Below, piece after piece: positions 44,377 through 53,711 of a stretch of DNA of 64,000 bases. This DNA is from Labrenzia sp. VG12. Its GTDB lineage: Bacteria; Pseudomonadota; Alphaproteobacteria; Rhizobiales; Stappiaceae. The stretch spans positions 5,362,001-5,426,000 of the forward strand of contig NZ_CP022529.1 in assembly GCF_002237595.1 (NCBI RefSeq). Direction: 5' to 3'. The notes below the pieces were generated by a model. It saw nothing but the letters and a program-made list of their open reading frames with translations, ran no database searches and was not told where the DNA came from. Both the position numbers and the translations under genes were made by a program. Each line of letters starts with the position of its first letter. Position 1 is the stretch's first letter.

Positions 44377-46062
44377 TCAGACCGCGGGGCCGGCCTGACG
44401 TTTTGAAAGGCGCGTGCGGAATGTCGACGCGCTGGTGCGCGCCAGGTAGATCACGGGGATCAGGCCGACAAGGACGATGGCCAGCGACGGCAGGGCGGCT
44501 TCCTCGAAGGCTTCGCGGGAGGCCGCTTCGAACACTGTCGTTGCCAGCGTTTCGAAATTGAACGGACGCAGCAGGATCGTTGCCGGCAGCTCCTTCATGC
44601 AATCCACGAAACTGAGCAGGGCCGCAGACAGCAGGACCGGTTTCAGGATCGGCAGGTGAACCTGGGTCAGGGTCTGGCCCGTGTTGCGGCCAAGGGTACG
44701 GGCGGCCATGTCGAGATGCGGACTGATGCGCCCGAAACCGCCCTCCACCTGGCCATAGGAGACGGCCAGGAAGCGGACCACGTAGGCGTAGACAAGACCG
44801 GTGCCGCTGCCCAGAAGCAGCAGGCCGGTGTCGATGCCGAACCAGGCCTCCATGCGCGCGTCCAGGAAGTTGTCGAACGTCGCCAGCGGGATCAGGATGC
44901 CGATGGCCAGCACGGTGCCAGGGATGGCGTAGCCGATCGAGGCCAGCCGCACCGCGCTCTTGAGCGGGCCATTGGCGTTGAGGCGCAGCGCGTAGGCGAG
45001 GGACACGGAAATCAGGACCGTCAGCAGCGCTGCGACGGCGGCCAGGCTGAAACTGTTCCAGATGGTCGTCAGGAAACCTTCGGAGAGAACAAAATCGAGC
45101 CGCCGGCTGGCCCGGTCGGCCAGCAACAGGCCGGGAACCACGAAACCGACAAAAATCGGTGCGCCGCAGAGGAACAGCGCAAGGCCCGCCTGAACGGGTT
45201 TCAGGTTGAACCGGGTGGGGGGACGCTGTTTGGAGCTGCCGCTGTCAAACCGCTGCTTGCGCCGGCCGAACCGTTCCAGCCACAAAAGCAGAAACACCAT
45301 CAGCAGCATGGCGATCGCCAGCTGTGCCGCACCGGCCAGGCTCGACCGGTTGAGCCAGGTGTCATAGACGGAGAAGGTCAGGGTCTTGACCCCGAAAAAC
45401 GTGACCGCGCCGATGTCGTTGAGGCATTCCATCAGGGCGAGAGACACGCCGATGGCAATGGCTGGTCGGGCGAGCGGCAGCGCGACCCGGAAGAAAAGGC
45501 CATAGGGGGACGCCCCAAGGGTCCGTGAAACGTCCAGGGTCGAGGCCGACTGGATCAGAAAGCTCGCCCGGGTGGTCAGATAGACATAAGGGTAAAGCAC
45601 GGCGCCCATGACAAAGATGGCACCGCCGAGCGAGCGGATTTCGGGGAACCAGTAGTCCCGCGATGTCTTGAAGCCGAAGAGATCCCGGATCAGGCTCTGG
45701 ACCGGACCGGTATAGTCAAGCACTTCGACATAGGCGAAGGCGACAATATAGGTTGGAACGGCCAGCGGGATCAGCAGCGCCCAGTCCATGAAACGGCGCC
45801 CGGGAAAATTGCACATGGTGACAAGCCAGGCCGTGGCCACACCCGTGACACCCGTTGTCAGGCCCACCCCCAGCATCAGCAACAGGGTCGTCTGAACAGC
45901 GCCCGGCAGCACGGTCGCCAGCATGTGTCCCCAGACATCCGTGGCCGGCGTCAGCGCGATCCAGACGATTGCTCCGATCGGCAGCAGCACGAACGCCGCG
46001 ATCACAAGCGCTGCAACCTGCCAGAAACGGTCAACAATGGATTGGGTGGGCGTGCGCAGCAA
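44377..46062 (-). CDS. fbpB: Iron(III) ABC transporter permease, FbpB type
   Basis: A fused double permease of about 561 residues with some twelve helices in two homologous halves. Each half has an EAA-type coupling loop (TLGASPYGLFFRVALPLARP and TLGRNTGQTLTQVHLP). It takes iron from FbpA across the inner membrane; the ATPase gene (fbpC) is not in the window. The true start is uncertain. TTG 46062 is preferred, since the ORF's first start (TTG 46125) lies inside the terminator downstream of fbpA. No strong ribosome site is visible. Confidence 0.85.
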   Translation of the reverse strand: MLRTPTQSIVDRFWQVAALVIAAFVLLPIGAIVWIALTPATDVWGHMLATVLPGAVQTTLLLMLGVGLTTGVTGVATAWLVTMCNFPGRRFMDWALLIPLAVPTYIVAFAYVEVLDYTGPVQSLIRDLFGFKTSRDYWFPEIRSLGGAIFVMGAVLYPYVYLTTRASFLIQSASTLDVSRTLGASPYGLFFRVALPLARPAIAIGVSLALMECLNDIGAVTFFGVKTLTFSVYDTWLNRSSLAGAAQLAIAMLLMVFLLLWLERFGRRKQRFDSGSSKQRPPTRFNLKPVQAGLALFLCGAPIFVGFVVPGLLLADRASRRLDFVLSEGFLTTIWNSFSLAAVAALLTVLISVSLAYALRLNANGPLKSAVRLASIGYAIPGTVLAIGILIPLATFDNFLDARMEAWFGIDTGLLLLGSGTGLVYAYVVRFLAVSYGQVEGGFGRISPHLDMAARTLGRNTGQTLTQVHLPILKPVLLSAALLSFVDCMKELPATILLRPFNFETLATTVFEAASREAFEEAALPSLAIVLVGLIPVIYLARTSASTFRTRLSKRQAGPAV

Positions 46063-46123
46063 GGCTGGTCTTTTCGTTGGGAATGGTTCGCAGGAAGCTC
46101 TAGCGGCAAATCCTGAAAAATGC

Positions 46124-46153
46124 AAAAAGCGCCGCGGCGAGCGCGGCGCTTTT
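46124..46153 (-). terminator. Terminator between fbpA and fbpB
   Basis: Stem GCGCCGCG/CGCGGCGC with A/T flanks; on the - strand it ends in TTTTT. It probably lets binding protein be made in excess over permease. Confidence 0.8.
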
Positions 46154-46177
46154 CACGTTGTTGATCAGGGACGTGCC

Positions 46178-47218
46178 TTAGGACGCCGGGCCATTGTCGA
46201 AGCCGACCTTGTCGACCAGCTCGCTGGCGGTCTTGCGGTTCTTGGCAATGTCGTCGAGCGACAGGCTGTCCGGTGTCAGGTCGCCCCAGCTCTGAACGCG
46301 TTCGGAGACTTCCACACCCGGGGTTACCGGATATTCGAAATTGGTCTCGGCGTAGATCTTCTGGGCGTCAGCGGAGCTCAGGAACTCGATCAGCTTGACC
46401 GCGTTGTCCTTGTTCGGGGCGTTCTTGGCGAGAACGATGCCGGCCAGGTTCACGTGTGTGCCGCGGTCGGCCGCATTCGGGAACAGGATGCGGACGGATT
46501 TGGCCCATTCCTTCTGCTCCGGCTCTTTGTCGTTGGTTTCCATCTTGCCCATGTAATAGGTGTTGCCGATGGAAATGTCGCACTCGCCGGCATAGATGGC
46601 CTTGACCTGTGCACGGTCGTTGCCGGCCGGCTTGCGGGCCAGGTTGTCACGGACGCCTGCCAGCCACTCTTCGGTCTTTTCCTCGCCGTGATGGGCAACC
46701 ATGGAAGCGATCAGGCCGATGGTGTAGACGTGCTGACCGGAACGGGTGCACAGGCGACCCTTCCATTTCGGATCAGCCAGCTCTTCATAGGTGATGCTGT
46801 CCTGTTCGACGCGATCCCTGGAGGCATAGATGATGCGGGCACGGTTGGTCAGGCCGATCCAGTGACCTTCCGGATCACGGTACTGAGCGGGGATGTTTTC
46901 GTTGACGACGTCGGAGACGACCGGCTGGGTGATGCCGAGCTGCTTGGCGCCGTCCAGTCGGCCGATGTCGACGGTCAGAAGAACGTCGGCCGGAGAGTTG
47001 TCACCTTCGGCTGCAATGCGCTCGCCCAGGCCCTTGGAGGCGAAGACGACGTTTGCCTTGACGCCGGTTTCAGCCGTGAAGGCATCCAGCAGTGGCTGGA
47101 TCAGGAACGGCTGGCGATAGGAATAGATGTTCACTTCGCCGTCGGCGAATGCCGGCGTCGCGAGGGATGCGGAGGTCAGAGCAACGGCACCTGCGAGGGC
47201 GCTAAGCGTGGCACGCAT
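46178..47218 (-). CDS. fbpA: Iron(III) ABC transporter substrate-binding protein
   Basis: A 346-residue periplasmic ferric-ion binding protein with a signal peptide (residues 1-25, PAFA end). The mature N-terminus EVNIYSYRQPF and the paired tyrosines in GNTYYMGK (about residue 220) are the iron ligands of the FbpA/FutA group. It captures Fe3+ and hands it to FbpB. A terminator follows the gene. Upstream are a sigma-70-like promoter and a near-perfect ICE box, so iron control by Irr is likely. Confidence 0.92.
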   Translation of the reverse strand: MRATLSALAGAVALTSASLATPAFADGEVNIYSYRQPFLIQPLLDAFTAETGVKANVVFASKGLGERIAAEGDNSPADVLLTVDIGRLDGAKQLGITQPVVSDVVNENIPAQYRDPEGHWIGLTNRARIIYASRDRVEQDSITYEELADPKWKGRLCTRSGQHVYTIGLIASMVAHHGEEKTEEWLAGVRDNLARKPAGNDRAQVKAIYAGECDISIGNTYYMGKMETNDKEPEQKEWAKSVRILFPNAADRGTHVNLAGIVLAKNAPNKDNAVKLIEFLSSADAQKIYAETNFEYPVTPGVEVSERVQSWGDLTPDSLSLDDIAKNRKTASELVDKVGFDNGPAS

Positions 47219-47280
47219 GAAAGTCTCCCAGTCAACTGGTTGTTCTCGCCCGGGACGGATCGGCCCGGTGCTTGGCCGGG

Positions 47281-47309
47281 AATATGTCGCGCTCTCTCTT
47301 GGAAGTCAA
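47281..47309 (-). promoter_or_regulatory. Sigma-70-like promoter of fbpA
   Basis: On the - strand TTGACT and CATATT are 17 nt apart, about 65 bp before the fbpA start. Confidence 0.5.
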
Positions 47310-47330
47310 TAAAGTCAGTAAAATCAATAC

Positions 47331-47347
47331 TTTAGAATGATTCAAAA
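47331..47347. promoter_or_regulatory. Irr-type iron control element (ICE box)
   Basis: TTTAGAATGATTCAAAA agrees at 16 of 17 positions with the ICE consensus TTTAGAAYNRTTCTAAA bound by Irr in alphaproteobacteria. It lies 21 bp upstream of the fbpA -35 box, a position that could suit either activation or repression. Confidence 0.7.
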
Positions 47348-47491
47348 CTAACTGGAGGCTGAAACTCCACTATTGTTGGAAAAACCGGAAGAAAAACAGG
47401 AGTTTAAAACTCGACTTTAAGGGCGAGGGTGGGGGCGAGAACCGGAATAAACGCGATCACGAACGTGTTACCAGCAAGGTGAGGCGGAAGG

Positions 47492-48196
47492 TCACACCCA
47501 GGCGAAGGCTTTTTCCAGAAAGGCCTTGCCACCACCGGACTGCCAGACACCATGGGCCATGATGACCTTGTCCGGGTTCCAGGCGAGGATCTCGGACTTG
47601 CAGGCGCGCGCCTTGCGGCGGTTGAAAAAACTGAGCCGCCATTCCAGGGGCGCATAGCCCTTGCCTTCGACGATGCCCCACAGCCCGGCGATCCAGCGTT
47701 GCCAGGGTTTCCAGTGCCGGTCCAGAAAGCCCTGCGAAAAATGCTCGCTGAGATCAGCCAGGACAACGGTTGCCGACGGCCGGTGAAAAAAGACGACTTC
47801 ATCCATGACCGGAGACCCGGAAAACCGGACCATCTTGAAAACATCCTGCCAGTCGGCCGGCACCTCATCCTTTAGTGCGGCCTCGAACGCAAGATCCGTG
47901 CGTTTGTCGATGGTGCTTTGCGGGCCCCAGAGCTTCGCGCCCGGCCACGCTGCTTTCCAGTCCTGTAGGAAGAGGTGATGGATCTTGTTGGGGCTGACCA
48001 GGTGTCTCGGCCGGCCGAGGGCCTCGACCTGCCGTCTGACATCGTCTGTCAGCGCGATTGGCGACCAGACCCAGAGACCCCCATCCGGCAGCCGGGCAAT
48101 CACACAGCGGGTCGGATAGGCAAAGCCATAAAAGGAGACAGTCTCTCCTTCCAGGATCCAGATGTCATCGGCAACCTGGATCGGGGCCCCTGTCAT
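47492..48196 (-). CDS. DUF4336 domain protein
   Basis: A 234-residue protein matching DUF4336, a metallo-beta-lactamase-like fold family of unknown role. Typical stretches are GLWVWSPIALTD (about residue 41), NKIHHLFLQDW (about 70) and the closing PDKVIMAHG. Usual zinc-ligand motif HxHxDH is missing, so it may not be an enzyme. Its start overlaps the PdhS-type kinase stop by 1 nt (TAATG), implying coupled translation. Confidence 0.78.
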   Translation of the reverse strand: MTGAPIQVADDIWILEGETVSFYGFAYPTRCVIARLPDGGLWVWSPIALTDDVRRQVEALGRPRHLVSPNKIHHLFLQDWKAAWPGAKLWGPQSTIDKRTDLAFEAALKDEVPADWQDVFKMVRFSGSPVMDEVVFFHRPSATVVLADLSEHFSQGFLDRHWKPWQRWIAGLWGIVEGKGYAPLEWRLSFFNRRKARACKSEILAWNPDKVIMAHGVWQSGGGKAFLEKAFAWV

Positions 48197-51100
48197 TATT
48201 CTGCGAGCACTCTTTGAGTCGGGAAGACAATCTCTACCAGAGTGCCCTGGTCCGGCGTGGAATCGATATGGAAGCTCGCCCTGTTGGCTTCCACCAGCGC
48301 CTTGGTCAGAGGCAGGCCGAGGCCGGTGCCACCACCGCGGCTGGCCGTATGCAGCTGGCGGAACGGTTCAAGCGCAGCGGTCAGCTGTTTTGCCGTCATG
48401 CCCGTGCCGGTGTCCCGCACCCTGAGCGCAACCTCGCCATTGCTTTCCAGGGCTGTCGACAGGATCACCTGGCCTCCGGACCGGTTGTACTTGATGGCAT
48501 TTGACAGGAGATTGAGCACGATCTGGCGCAGCGAGCGCGGATCGGCAACCACATTGGGAACCGCCTCCGGGAGGCTGGCCCGGATGATGACCCGTTCCCG
48601 GTTCGCCTGCGGCTGCATCAGCGCCACGCATTCATTGATGACATCGCTCGTCGATACGGCAGAGAATTTGAGATCCAGCTTGCCGGCTTCGATCTTGGAC
48701 AGATCCAGAAGGTCGTTGACCAGGCTCATGATGTGCGAACCGGAGGTGCGGATGTCCTTCAAATAGTCCTTGTAGCGATCGTTGCCGATCGGCCCGAAAC
48801 GCTCTTCCATCATGACTTCGGAAAACCCGATAATGGCATTGAGCGGCGTGCGGATCTCGTGACTGATCTTGGCCAGGAAATCCGACTTGGCCGAGCTGGC
48901 ATCCTCGGCCTGGCGCTTGGCCTGGGTGAGTTCTTCCTCTGCCGTCTTCCACTGGGTGATGTCGCGCAGGACAGCGCAATACTTGGCGTCGTCCTCCGCT
49001 CCGCTGATCCGGCCCATGGTCATGAACAGCGGGATCAGACCGCCCGCCGGGACAGAGCCCAGCACTTCGCGGCCGTCATTTAAGATGCTGGCCACCCCGT
49101 TGCGCGACAGGCCGTCCAGATAATCGGCCGCGGCCCGGTGACTTTCGGGTGCCAGGAATTCGGTGAAGGGTGCACCGATCATGTCGGACCTGTTGGCGCT
49201 GAACAGAGCTTCTGCCGAACCGTTCACCTTCAGGATCGTGCCGTGCTGGTCCAGCACCAGAACGCCGTCGGTGGCCGTTTCCAGGATCGTGTCCATTTCG
49301 GCGATCTGGCTGTGGGCATTGTCCAGTTCCGAGCGGACTTCCGCAAAGAAGTTGGGCGAAGTCGGCGCGGCCGGAGAAGAGGCCGGGGGCGACTTGCGCT
49401 CGGTGATGGAGATCATCAGGCCCCGGCTGCCGTTCCAGGGCACCGAATGCATATGCGCATCCACGGTGAGAACACCACCATCGGCCAGGCGCAGTTTCAT
49501 CGCCTCGTCGACCTCGCCGTCCATGCCGGCGGCATCGGGCAGTTCTTCCGTGTCGTCGATGAACAGCGCTTCCAGGCCGCCGACCTGCGACAGCTTGGCG
49601 ATCGACTTGTAGCCGATCATGGCGAGCAGCGCCTTGTTAGCATAAAGGACTTCACGGTCGTGCACGATGGCGATGCCGATTGGCAGCCGGTCAAGCAGGC
49701 TCGGATCGATCGGACCGGCTTCCGGCACCTCCGGTGGCAACTCGTCTTCCGGCTCTTCTTCTGCCTGTTCGGGTTCGTCGAAATCCTCCAGGTCGCCCTC
49801 AAGCCGTGCCCCGAGCGCTTCTGCGATCTTGCGGAAGGCCGCTCTTTCGGGCCGGGAGAGGCCTGACGTGTCGACGGGCACAACGCGCGGCTTGACGGTT
49901 GCCAGCGGAATGACTTCACCGGTCGTCGGCCGCTCCGGTTCAGTTGTTTCGGAGGGGGCGTCTGCCGCCTGGTCTTCCGTTTCAAAGGCAGCGGTCTCTT
50001 CGAAGAACTCGCGCTCATCCGCCGCCATGCTGTCTTCGTCATCGGCGGCATCGGGCTGCAGGATGTCGTCCAATTCTGCCGTGGCGGTCGTTATGGCGTC
50101 GTCTTCGGCCTCAGCGCTCTCTTCCGCTGCACCTTGCTGAAGCTCCGGCTCTTCCGGTGAGCCGTCGCTGTCTACCGTTGCCGCAGCGTCCTCGCCTGTG
50201 TTGTCGTCTGCGGGGTGTTCCGCAGTTTCATCCGCCGACATTTCGGGCTCGGCCGACGGCGCGGTTTCAATGTCCTGCTGCGCTGGTGTTTCCTCGTCGA
50301 AGAGGTCACGGGATTTCTTCTCTGCTGCCTTGTAGGATTTTGCCAGTGATTTAACCGCGCTTTCGATCTCCGCGGGCGCAAGCGTCGCCGGACCGGAGAT
50401 CCCGGATGGTGCGTCTTCGCTGGGCGTCGAAGGGGCGGCCGGTTCAGCGTCCGTGTCCCCGGTGATCTCTCCCACGGTTTCTTCGGCGCTCTCCTCGGCT
50501 GTCTCGGACGTTTCGTCGGTGGCCTCGATTGCCTCGGGCTGAGAAGGCGCCGCGTCGGTCACATCAGTGTCGGTATTGAGGTCAGTGGTATCTGCCTCGT
50601 CCTCCACGTCGTCTTGAGCCTCGGTTGCCGTCGCCTCCGGCTCTTCGTCAATGTCTGCGAGCGTCTCATCAAGCTCTGCTGTTTCCGTCCGGCCGCTCTG
50701 CAAGGCTTCCAGCTTGGAATCCAGCGCTGCTCCGGGCAAGTCGGCTGCTGTATCTGCGCTTTGCGTCTCAGCCGGGGAAGCGGCAGCCTGCGCTTCACCG
50801 GTCGTCGTCTCCGCCGCCTCCGCTTCGGTGGCCGCAATGGCGGGTGGCGTTTCCGGTTCAGCCGGTTCTTGCGGCTTTTGTGGCGATTTTCCCGTAAACT
50901 TGGCAAGGGAACCGACCAGGGCAGCAGCGCTTGCGCCAAGGAAGGTCTTGCCGGCCAGAGAGTCCGGTTGTGCCGGTTTCAGGTCGTCCACAGAGGCTTC
51001 AGCTTTCGGCGCGGGAGCGTTCTCAACCGTTTCCGCAGACGTATCTGCGATGTTCTCGCTGCTCGTTTCCAGGCTCGCCGTGTCGTCAGCCCGGGTCTCG

Positions 51101-52812
51101 AGTGGAGCCTCGAGTGCGTCCTCGGAGCCGTCGGCTCCGGTCTCCTCAATGTCCGGCTCCGAATCGTATTCGGCCGTTTCGGCCAGTTCAGGGGTCTCCT
51201 GCTCGATCGACGCTTCTTCGTCGGAGGGAGCCTGATCCGTCGGCTCTGCGTCGACAGGGTCTCCAACGAGTGCTGCAGCGGCGGGCCCGGTAGAAGTGGT
51301 CTGACTGTCGGCATCCGGAACCGCATCGGCCGTGCGGCAAACGCCAAAGCCGCGATATCCTTCAAACTTGCGGTTCCGGTCGAAGGCGGGCAGGGCGGCC
51401 ATGTCAACGGGAACGCGCAATGCGGCGCCGCTTACCGGCCAGTCGACGGTCTTGCCGCTCCAGGTGTCCCGCCGGTCGAGCGCCCTGGCAATCTGGTTAC
51501 GCGGGTCGAGATCGAACCGTTCCGCGACCTCCACCCAGGTCTGACCGACAATGTCGGTCGCCTCGGGACCAAGCACGTCGGCGAATTCATCTGAAAGGAA
51601 GGTGAAACGCTGGTCGATATCCATCTTCCAGGCAAACCGAACGGGGCGTCGGCGGGGCTGGAAGACGAAGCCGCCTTCGTCGCCGGATGCCGTCTCAACC
51701 CCAGGTGCTTCTTCTGCCTCTGAAAGGCTCTCGGCCGGCGTGACTTCATCCGTCTGAGCGACCGCATCCGCATCCAGGGCTTGCGAAACGGCAGACGCCT
51801 GGCTGTCTTCCTCTTGCGGCGCGTCTTCAAGAGGCTCTGGCTGGTTCGGCAGGTCATCTTCGCTGGAGACAACCTCTGAAGGGAGGTCTTCCGCCTCCGG
51901 CTCTTCAAGCGCGGCGTCTTCCGGTTCCGTTTCCTCGGTCCGATCCGAAGTCTCCGGAGTATCCATGTCCGATGAGGCACCATCCAGGTGATCTGTGCCT
52001 GCATCAAGCTCCGGCTCGGCATCGTCAGCCCGGACCCAGGCGCTTTCTTCGTCGGCCTTCAGCGTTTCCGCCTCACTGGTCTCCTCAAGCGTCGGCGCGT
52101 TTAGGGTATCCGCTGCCGTGCCAGCCAGCATTGCAGCGCCTGCTGCGACAGATTGATCCCTCAGGTCATCATCCGCGACAGTGTCTTCAACAGCCTCATT
52201 GTCCAGCACAGTGAGCCTTTGCCGATCGGAAACTTTCAGGACAACCCCTTCGTGATAGGTCCCTTCCAGCTCGATCGGCCCGAACAGCGCCGACTGACCG
52301 GCGGGCAGTTCGAGGTCTTCCGGCGTTCCGGTGAGCGCACCAAGCTGTTCGACAACCATGCCACCGGCGCTGACAAAGACCGTCGATGTTTCGGACCCCA
52401 GCAAGTGGGCAAATCCGGTCAACGGATCTTTTGACGCGATCAGGCCTTTGTCGCCGCAGACGATCAATGCGGCGGCCTCGCCCGTTTCCAGCTCCAGGCG
52501 CTTGCACTGGCAGGTCAGCAGCATGACCCTGAGACCACGGTAGAAGCGCAGCCGGTCGATGGAGAACTTGTCCGTCTGGCCTGCCTCGGCGATGCGCGCG
52601 ATATGCGGCCTTGCGGGCGACCGCTCAAGGGCCGTCAATCGGATCAGGTCCTGAACCGAATGGGCCGTAAAAAAGGCCGCACCGGCGCTGTTCGCCCACA
52701 GGACGCGCGCGCCGTCGGCCGAAAAAAGCCAGGCAGCTTTCTTGTCGGCTACAAGCTGAACCAGATCTTCCCTGGCAGACAGGTCCAGAAAGGATTGGGT
52801 CTGTTCGTCCAT
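48196..52812 (-). CDS. PdhS/PleC-type sensor histidine kinase with large acidic low-complexity region
   Basis: A 1538-residue cytoplasmic kinase, starting at ATG 52812 (GGAG 7 nt upstream). Order: N-terminal PAS-like domain (1-210), acidic linker (220-384), a conserved PAS-like domain (385-495), a very long Glu/Asp/Ala/Thr/Pro-rich stretch (500-1030), two PAS domains, then the kinase with phospho-His1318 (SHEIRTPLNAIIGFSEVM). The kinase ends GTLVEIVFPTQRVLAE. Kinase sequence and terminus match the PdhS/PleC/DivJ group that acts on DivK and so on CtrA and the cell cycle. Known PdhS proteins are about 1000 residues, so the insert is unusual. A short hydrophobic segment lies near residue 625. 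Confidence 0.85.
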   Translation of the reverse strand: MDEQTQSFLDLSAREDLVQLVADKKAAWLFSADGARVLWANSAGAAFFTAHSVQDLIRLTALERSPARPHIARIAEAGQTDKFSIDRLRFYRGLRVMLLTCQCKRLELETGEAAALIVCGDKGLIASKDPLTGFAHLLGSETSTVFVSAGGMVVEQLGALTGTPEDLELPAGQSALFGPIELEGTYHEGVVLKVSDRQRLTVLDNEAVEDTVADDDLRDQSVAAGAAMLAGTAADTLNAPTLEETSEAETLKADEESAWVRADDAEPELDAGTDHLDGASSDMDTPETSDRTEETEPEDAALEEPEAEDLPSEVVSSEDDLPNQPEPLEDAPQEEDSQASAVSQALDADAVAQTDEVTPAESLSEAEEAPGVETASGDEGGFVFQPRRRPVRFAWKMDIDQRFTFLSDEFADVLGPEATDIVGQTWVEVAERFDLDPRNQIARALDRRDTWSGKTVDWPVSGAALRVPVDMAALPAFDRNRKFEGYRGFGVCRTADAVPDADSQTTSTGPAAAALVGDPVDAEPTDQAPSDEEASIEQETPELAETAEYDSEPDIEETGADGSEDALEAPLETRADDTASLETSSENIADTSAETVENAPAPKAEASVDDLKPAQPDSLAGKTFLGASAAALVGSLAKFTGKSPQKPQEPAEPETPPAIAATEAEAAETTTGEAQAAASPAETQSADTAADLPGAALDSKLEALQSGRTETAELDETLADIDEEPEATATEAQDDVEDEADTTDLNTDTDVTDAAPSQPEAIEATDETSETAEESAEETVGEITGDTDAEPAAPSTPSEDAPSGISGPATLAPAEIESAVKSLAKSYKAAEKKSRDLFDEETPAQQDIETAPSAEPEMSADETAEHPADDNTGEDAAATVDSDGSPEEPELQQGAAEESAEAEDDAITTATAELDDILQPDAADDEDSMAADEREFFEETAAFETEDQAADAPSETTEPERPTTGEVIPLATVKPRVVPVDTSGLSRPERAAFRKIAEALGARLEGDLEDFDEPEQAEEEPEDELPPEVPEAGPIDPSLLDRLPIGIAIVHDREVLYANKALLAMIGYKSIAKLSQVGGLEALFIDDTEELPDAAGMDGEVDEAMKLRLADGGVLTVDAHMHSVPWNGSRGLMISITERKSPPASSPAAPTSPNFFAEVRSELDNAHSQIAEMDTILETATDGVLVLDQHGTILKVNGSAEALFSANRSDMIGAPFTEFLAPESHRAAADYLDGLSRNGVASILNDGREVLGSVPAGGLIPLFMTMGRISGAEDDAKYCAVLRDITQWKTAEEELTQAKRQAEDASSAKSDFLAKISHEIRTPLNAIIGFSEVMMEERFGPIGNDRYKDYLKDIRTSGSHIMSLVNDLLDLSKIEAGKLDLKFSAVSTSDVINECVALMQPQANRERVIIRASLPEAVPNVVADPRSLRQIVLNLLSNAIKYNRSGGQVILSTALESNGEVALRVRDTGTGMTAKQLTAALEPFRQLHTASRGGGTGLGLPLTKALVEANRASFHIDSTPDQGTLVEIVFPTQRVLAE

Positions 52813-53074
52813 GGCTCTGCTCCAAACGGGTCGGCGACCCCTCATTGATCAGGTGCGCGGCGCCGGGTTTGCCTGCATTGGTAAACACTCCGTTAATACA
52901 AGCAAACGCTTACGCCGTCCACGTAAAGCAAGGTTGCTAAAGGGGTTACGTGAAGGCGTGGTTAATCTGTCTGGTCAGGTTTGCCGGATTGCCATCTGCA
53001 TGTTACGAATTTTTGGCAAGGAAGGAATTCAGGAATACCGCCTGACACCTTTCGTCGACCCGAGGAGCGCCGAC

Positions 53075-53461
53075 ATGAGCACAGACAAGACTGGTTTCGA
53101 AGTCCCCGAACAGATGCGTGATTTTGCCGAAAAGAGCGTCGATCAGGCCCGCAAGGCCTTTGACGACTTCATGGGCGCCACCCACAAGGCCGTCAGCAAT
53201 GTTGAAGACAGCGCGTCCGCCGTGCAGGCCGGCGCGGCCGACGTCAACAAGAAAGCGCTGACCTATGCTGAAGAACATGTCAACGCGGCTTTCAAATTCG
53301 CTCAGGAGCTGGTCAAGGCCGGCAATGTGGAGGACATGATGAAGCTGCAACAGGACTATCTGCGCAGCCAGATGGAATCCCTTGGCGAACAGACACGGGA
53401 ATTTTCCAACACGGCGACCAAGGCCGTTCAGGACGCCACCAAGGCAGTGCAGAACAAATAA
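53075..53461 (+). CDS. Phasin (polyhydroxyalkanoate granule protein), first
   Basis: A 128-residue, wholly helical amphipathic protein of the phasin family. Typical elements are FAEKSVDQARKAFDDFMGAT, AADVNKKALTYAEEHVNAAFKF and EDMMKLQQDYLRSQMESLGEQTRE (key residues only). It coats PHB granules. The ATG at 53075 has GGAG 7-8 nt upstream; the ORF extension from 52811 is spurious. It ends at its own terminator, so it is separate from the second phasin. Confidence 0.9.
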   Translation: MSTDKTGFEVPEQMRDFAEKSVDQARKAFDDFMGATHKAVSNVEDSASAVQAGAADVNKKALTYAEEHVNAAFKFAQELVKAGNVEDMMKLQQDYLRSQMESLGEQTREFSNTATKAVQDATKAVQNK

Positions 53462-53476
53462 GCGGTTGCGGGGCGG

Positions 53477-53503
53477 TGCGGGATCCATCGGTCCCGCATC
53501 TTT
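53477..53503 (+). terminator. Terminator of the first phasin gene
   Basis: Stem TGCGGGA/TCCCGCA with an 8-nt loop, then TCTTTA. Confidence 0.6.
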
Positions 53504-53511
53504 ACGTATTG

Positions 53512-53526
53512 TATCGCATTGCGATA
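53512..53526. promoter_or_regulatory. Odd palindrome, GCAWTGC core (site 1)
   Basis: TATCGCA-T-TGCGATA, perfect arms of 7 bp. The core matches the site at 53712. PhaR, the PHB regulator, binds TGC-rich inverted sites, so this is a candidate. Confidence 0.45.
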
Positions 53527-53711
53527 TGCGTGTTTTGGTTGTATTTCTTGCATTGAAACCACTGAAATGCCCGTTGTTCCTTCCTGAGATGGATGGCCGA
53601 TCCCAAGGCTGAGACACCACTTGTGCTACGTCGGCACGCGGCCAAATGGCCTGTCAGGTTCGGAAAGTCCAGCATTCCCCTTCGGAAATTTTATTGTGCA
53701 GCGCAAAAAAA

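Larger units (their letters stand above)
47219..47491. other. fbpA leader and adjacent 3' region
   Basis: Contains the fbpA promoter, the ICE box and, beyond them, a 13-bp palindrome GAGTTTAAAACTC (47400-47412). The rest shows no gene or RNA. Confidence 0.5.

Noticed and set aside
42327..44561. 744-codon plus-strand frame opposite ftsH
   Set aside because: Its translation has no recognisable domain and mirrors the FtsH codons; FtsH on the other strand has all expected motifs.
46062..46125. N-terminal extension of FbpB to TTG 46125
   Set aside because: The codon lies in the T-tract of the fbpA terminator and has no ribosome site.
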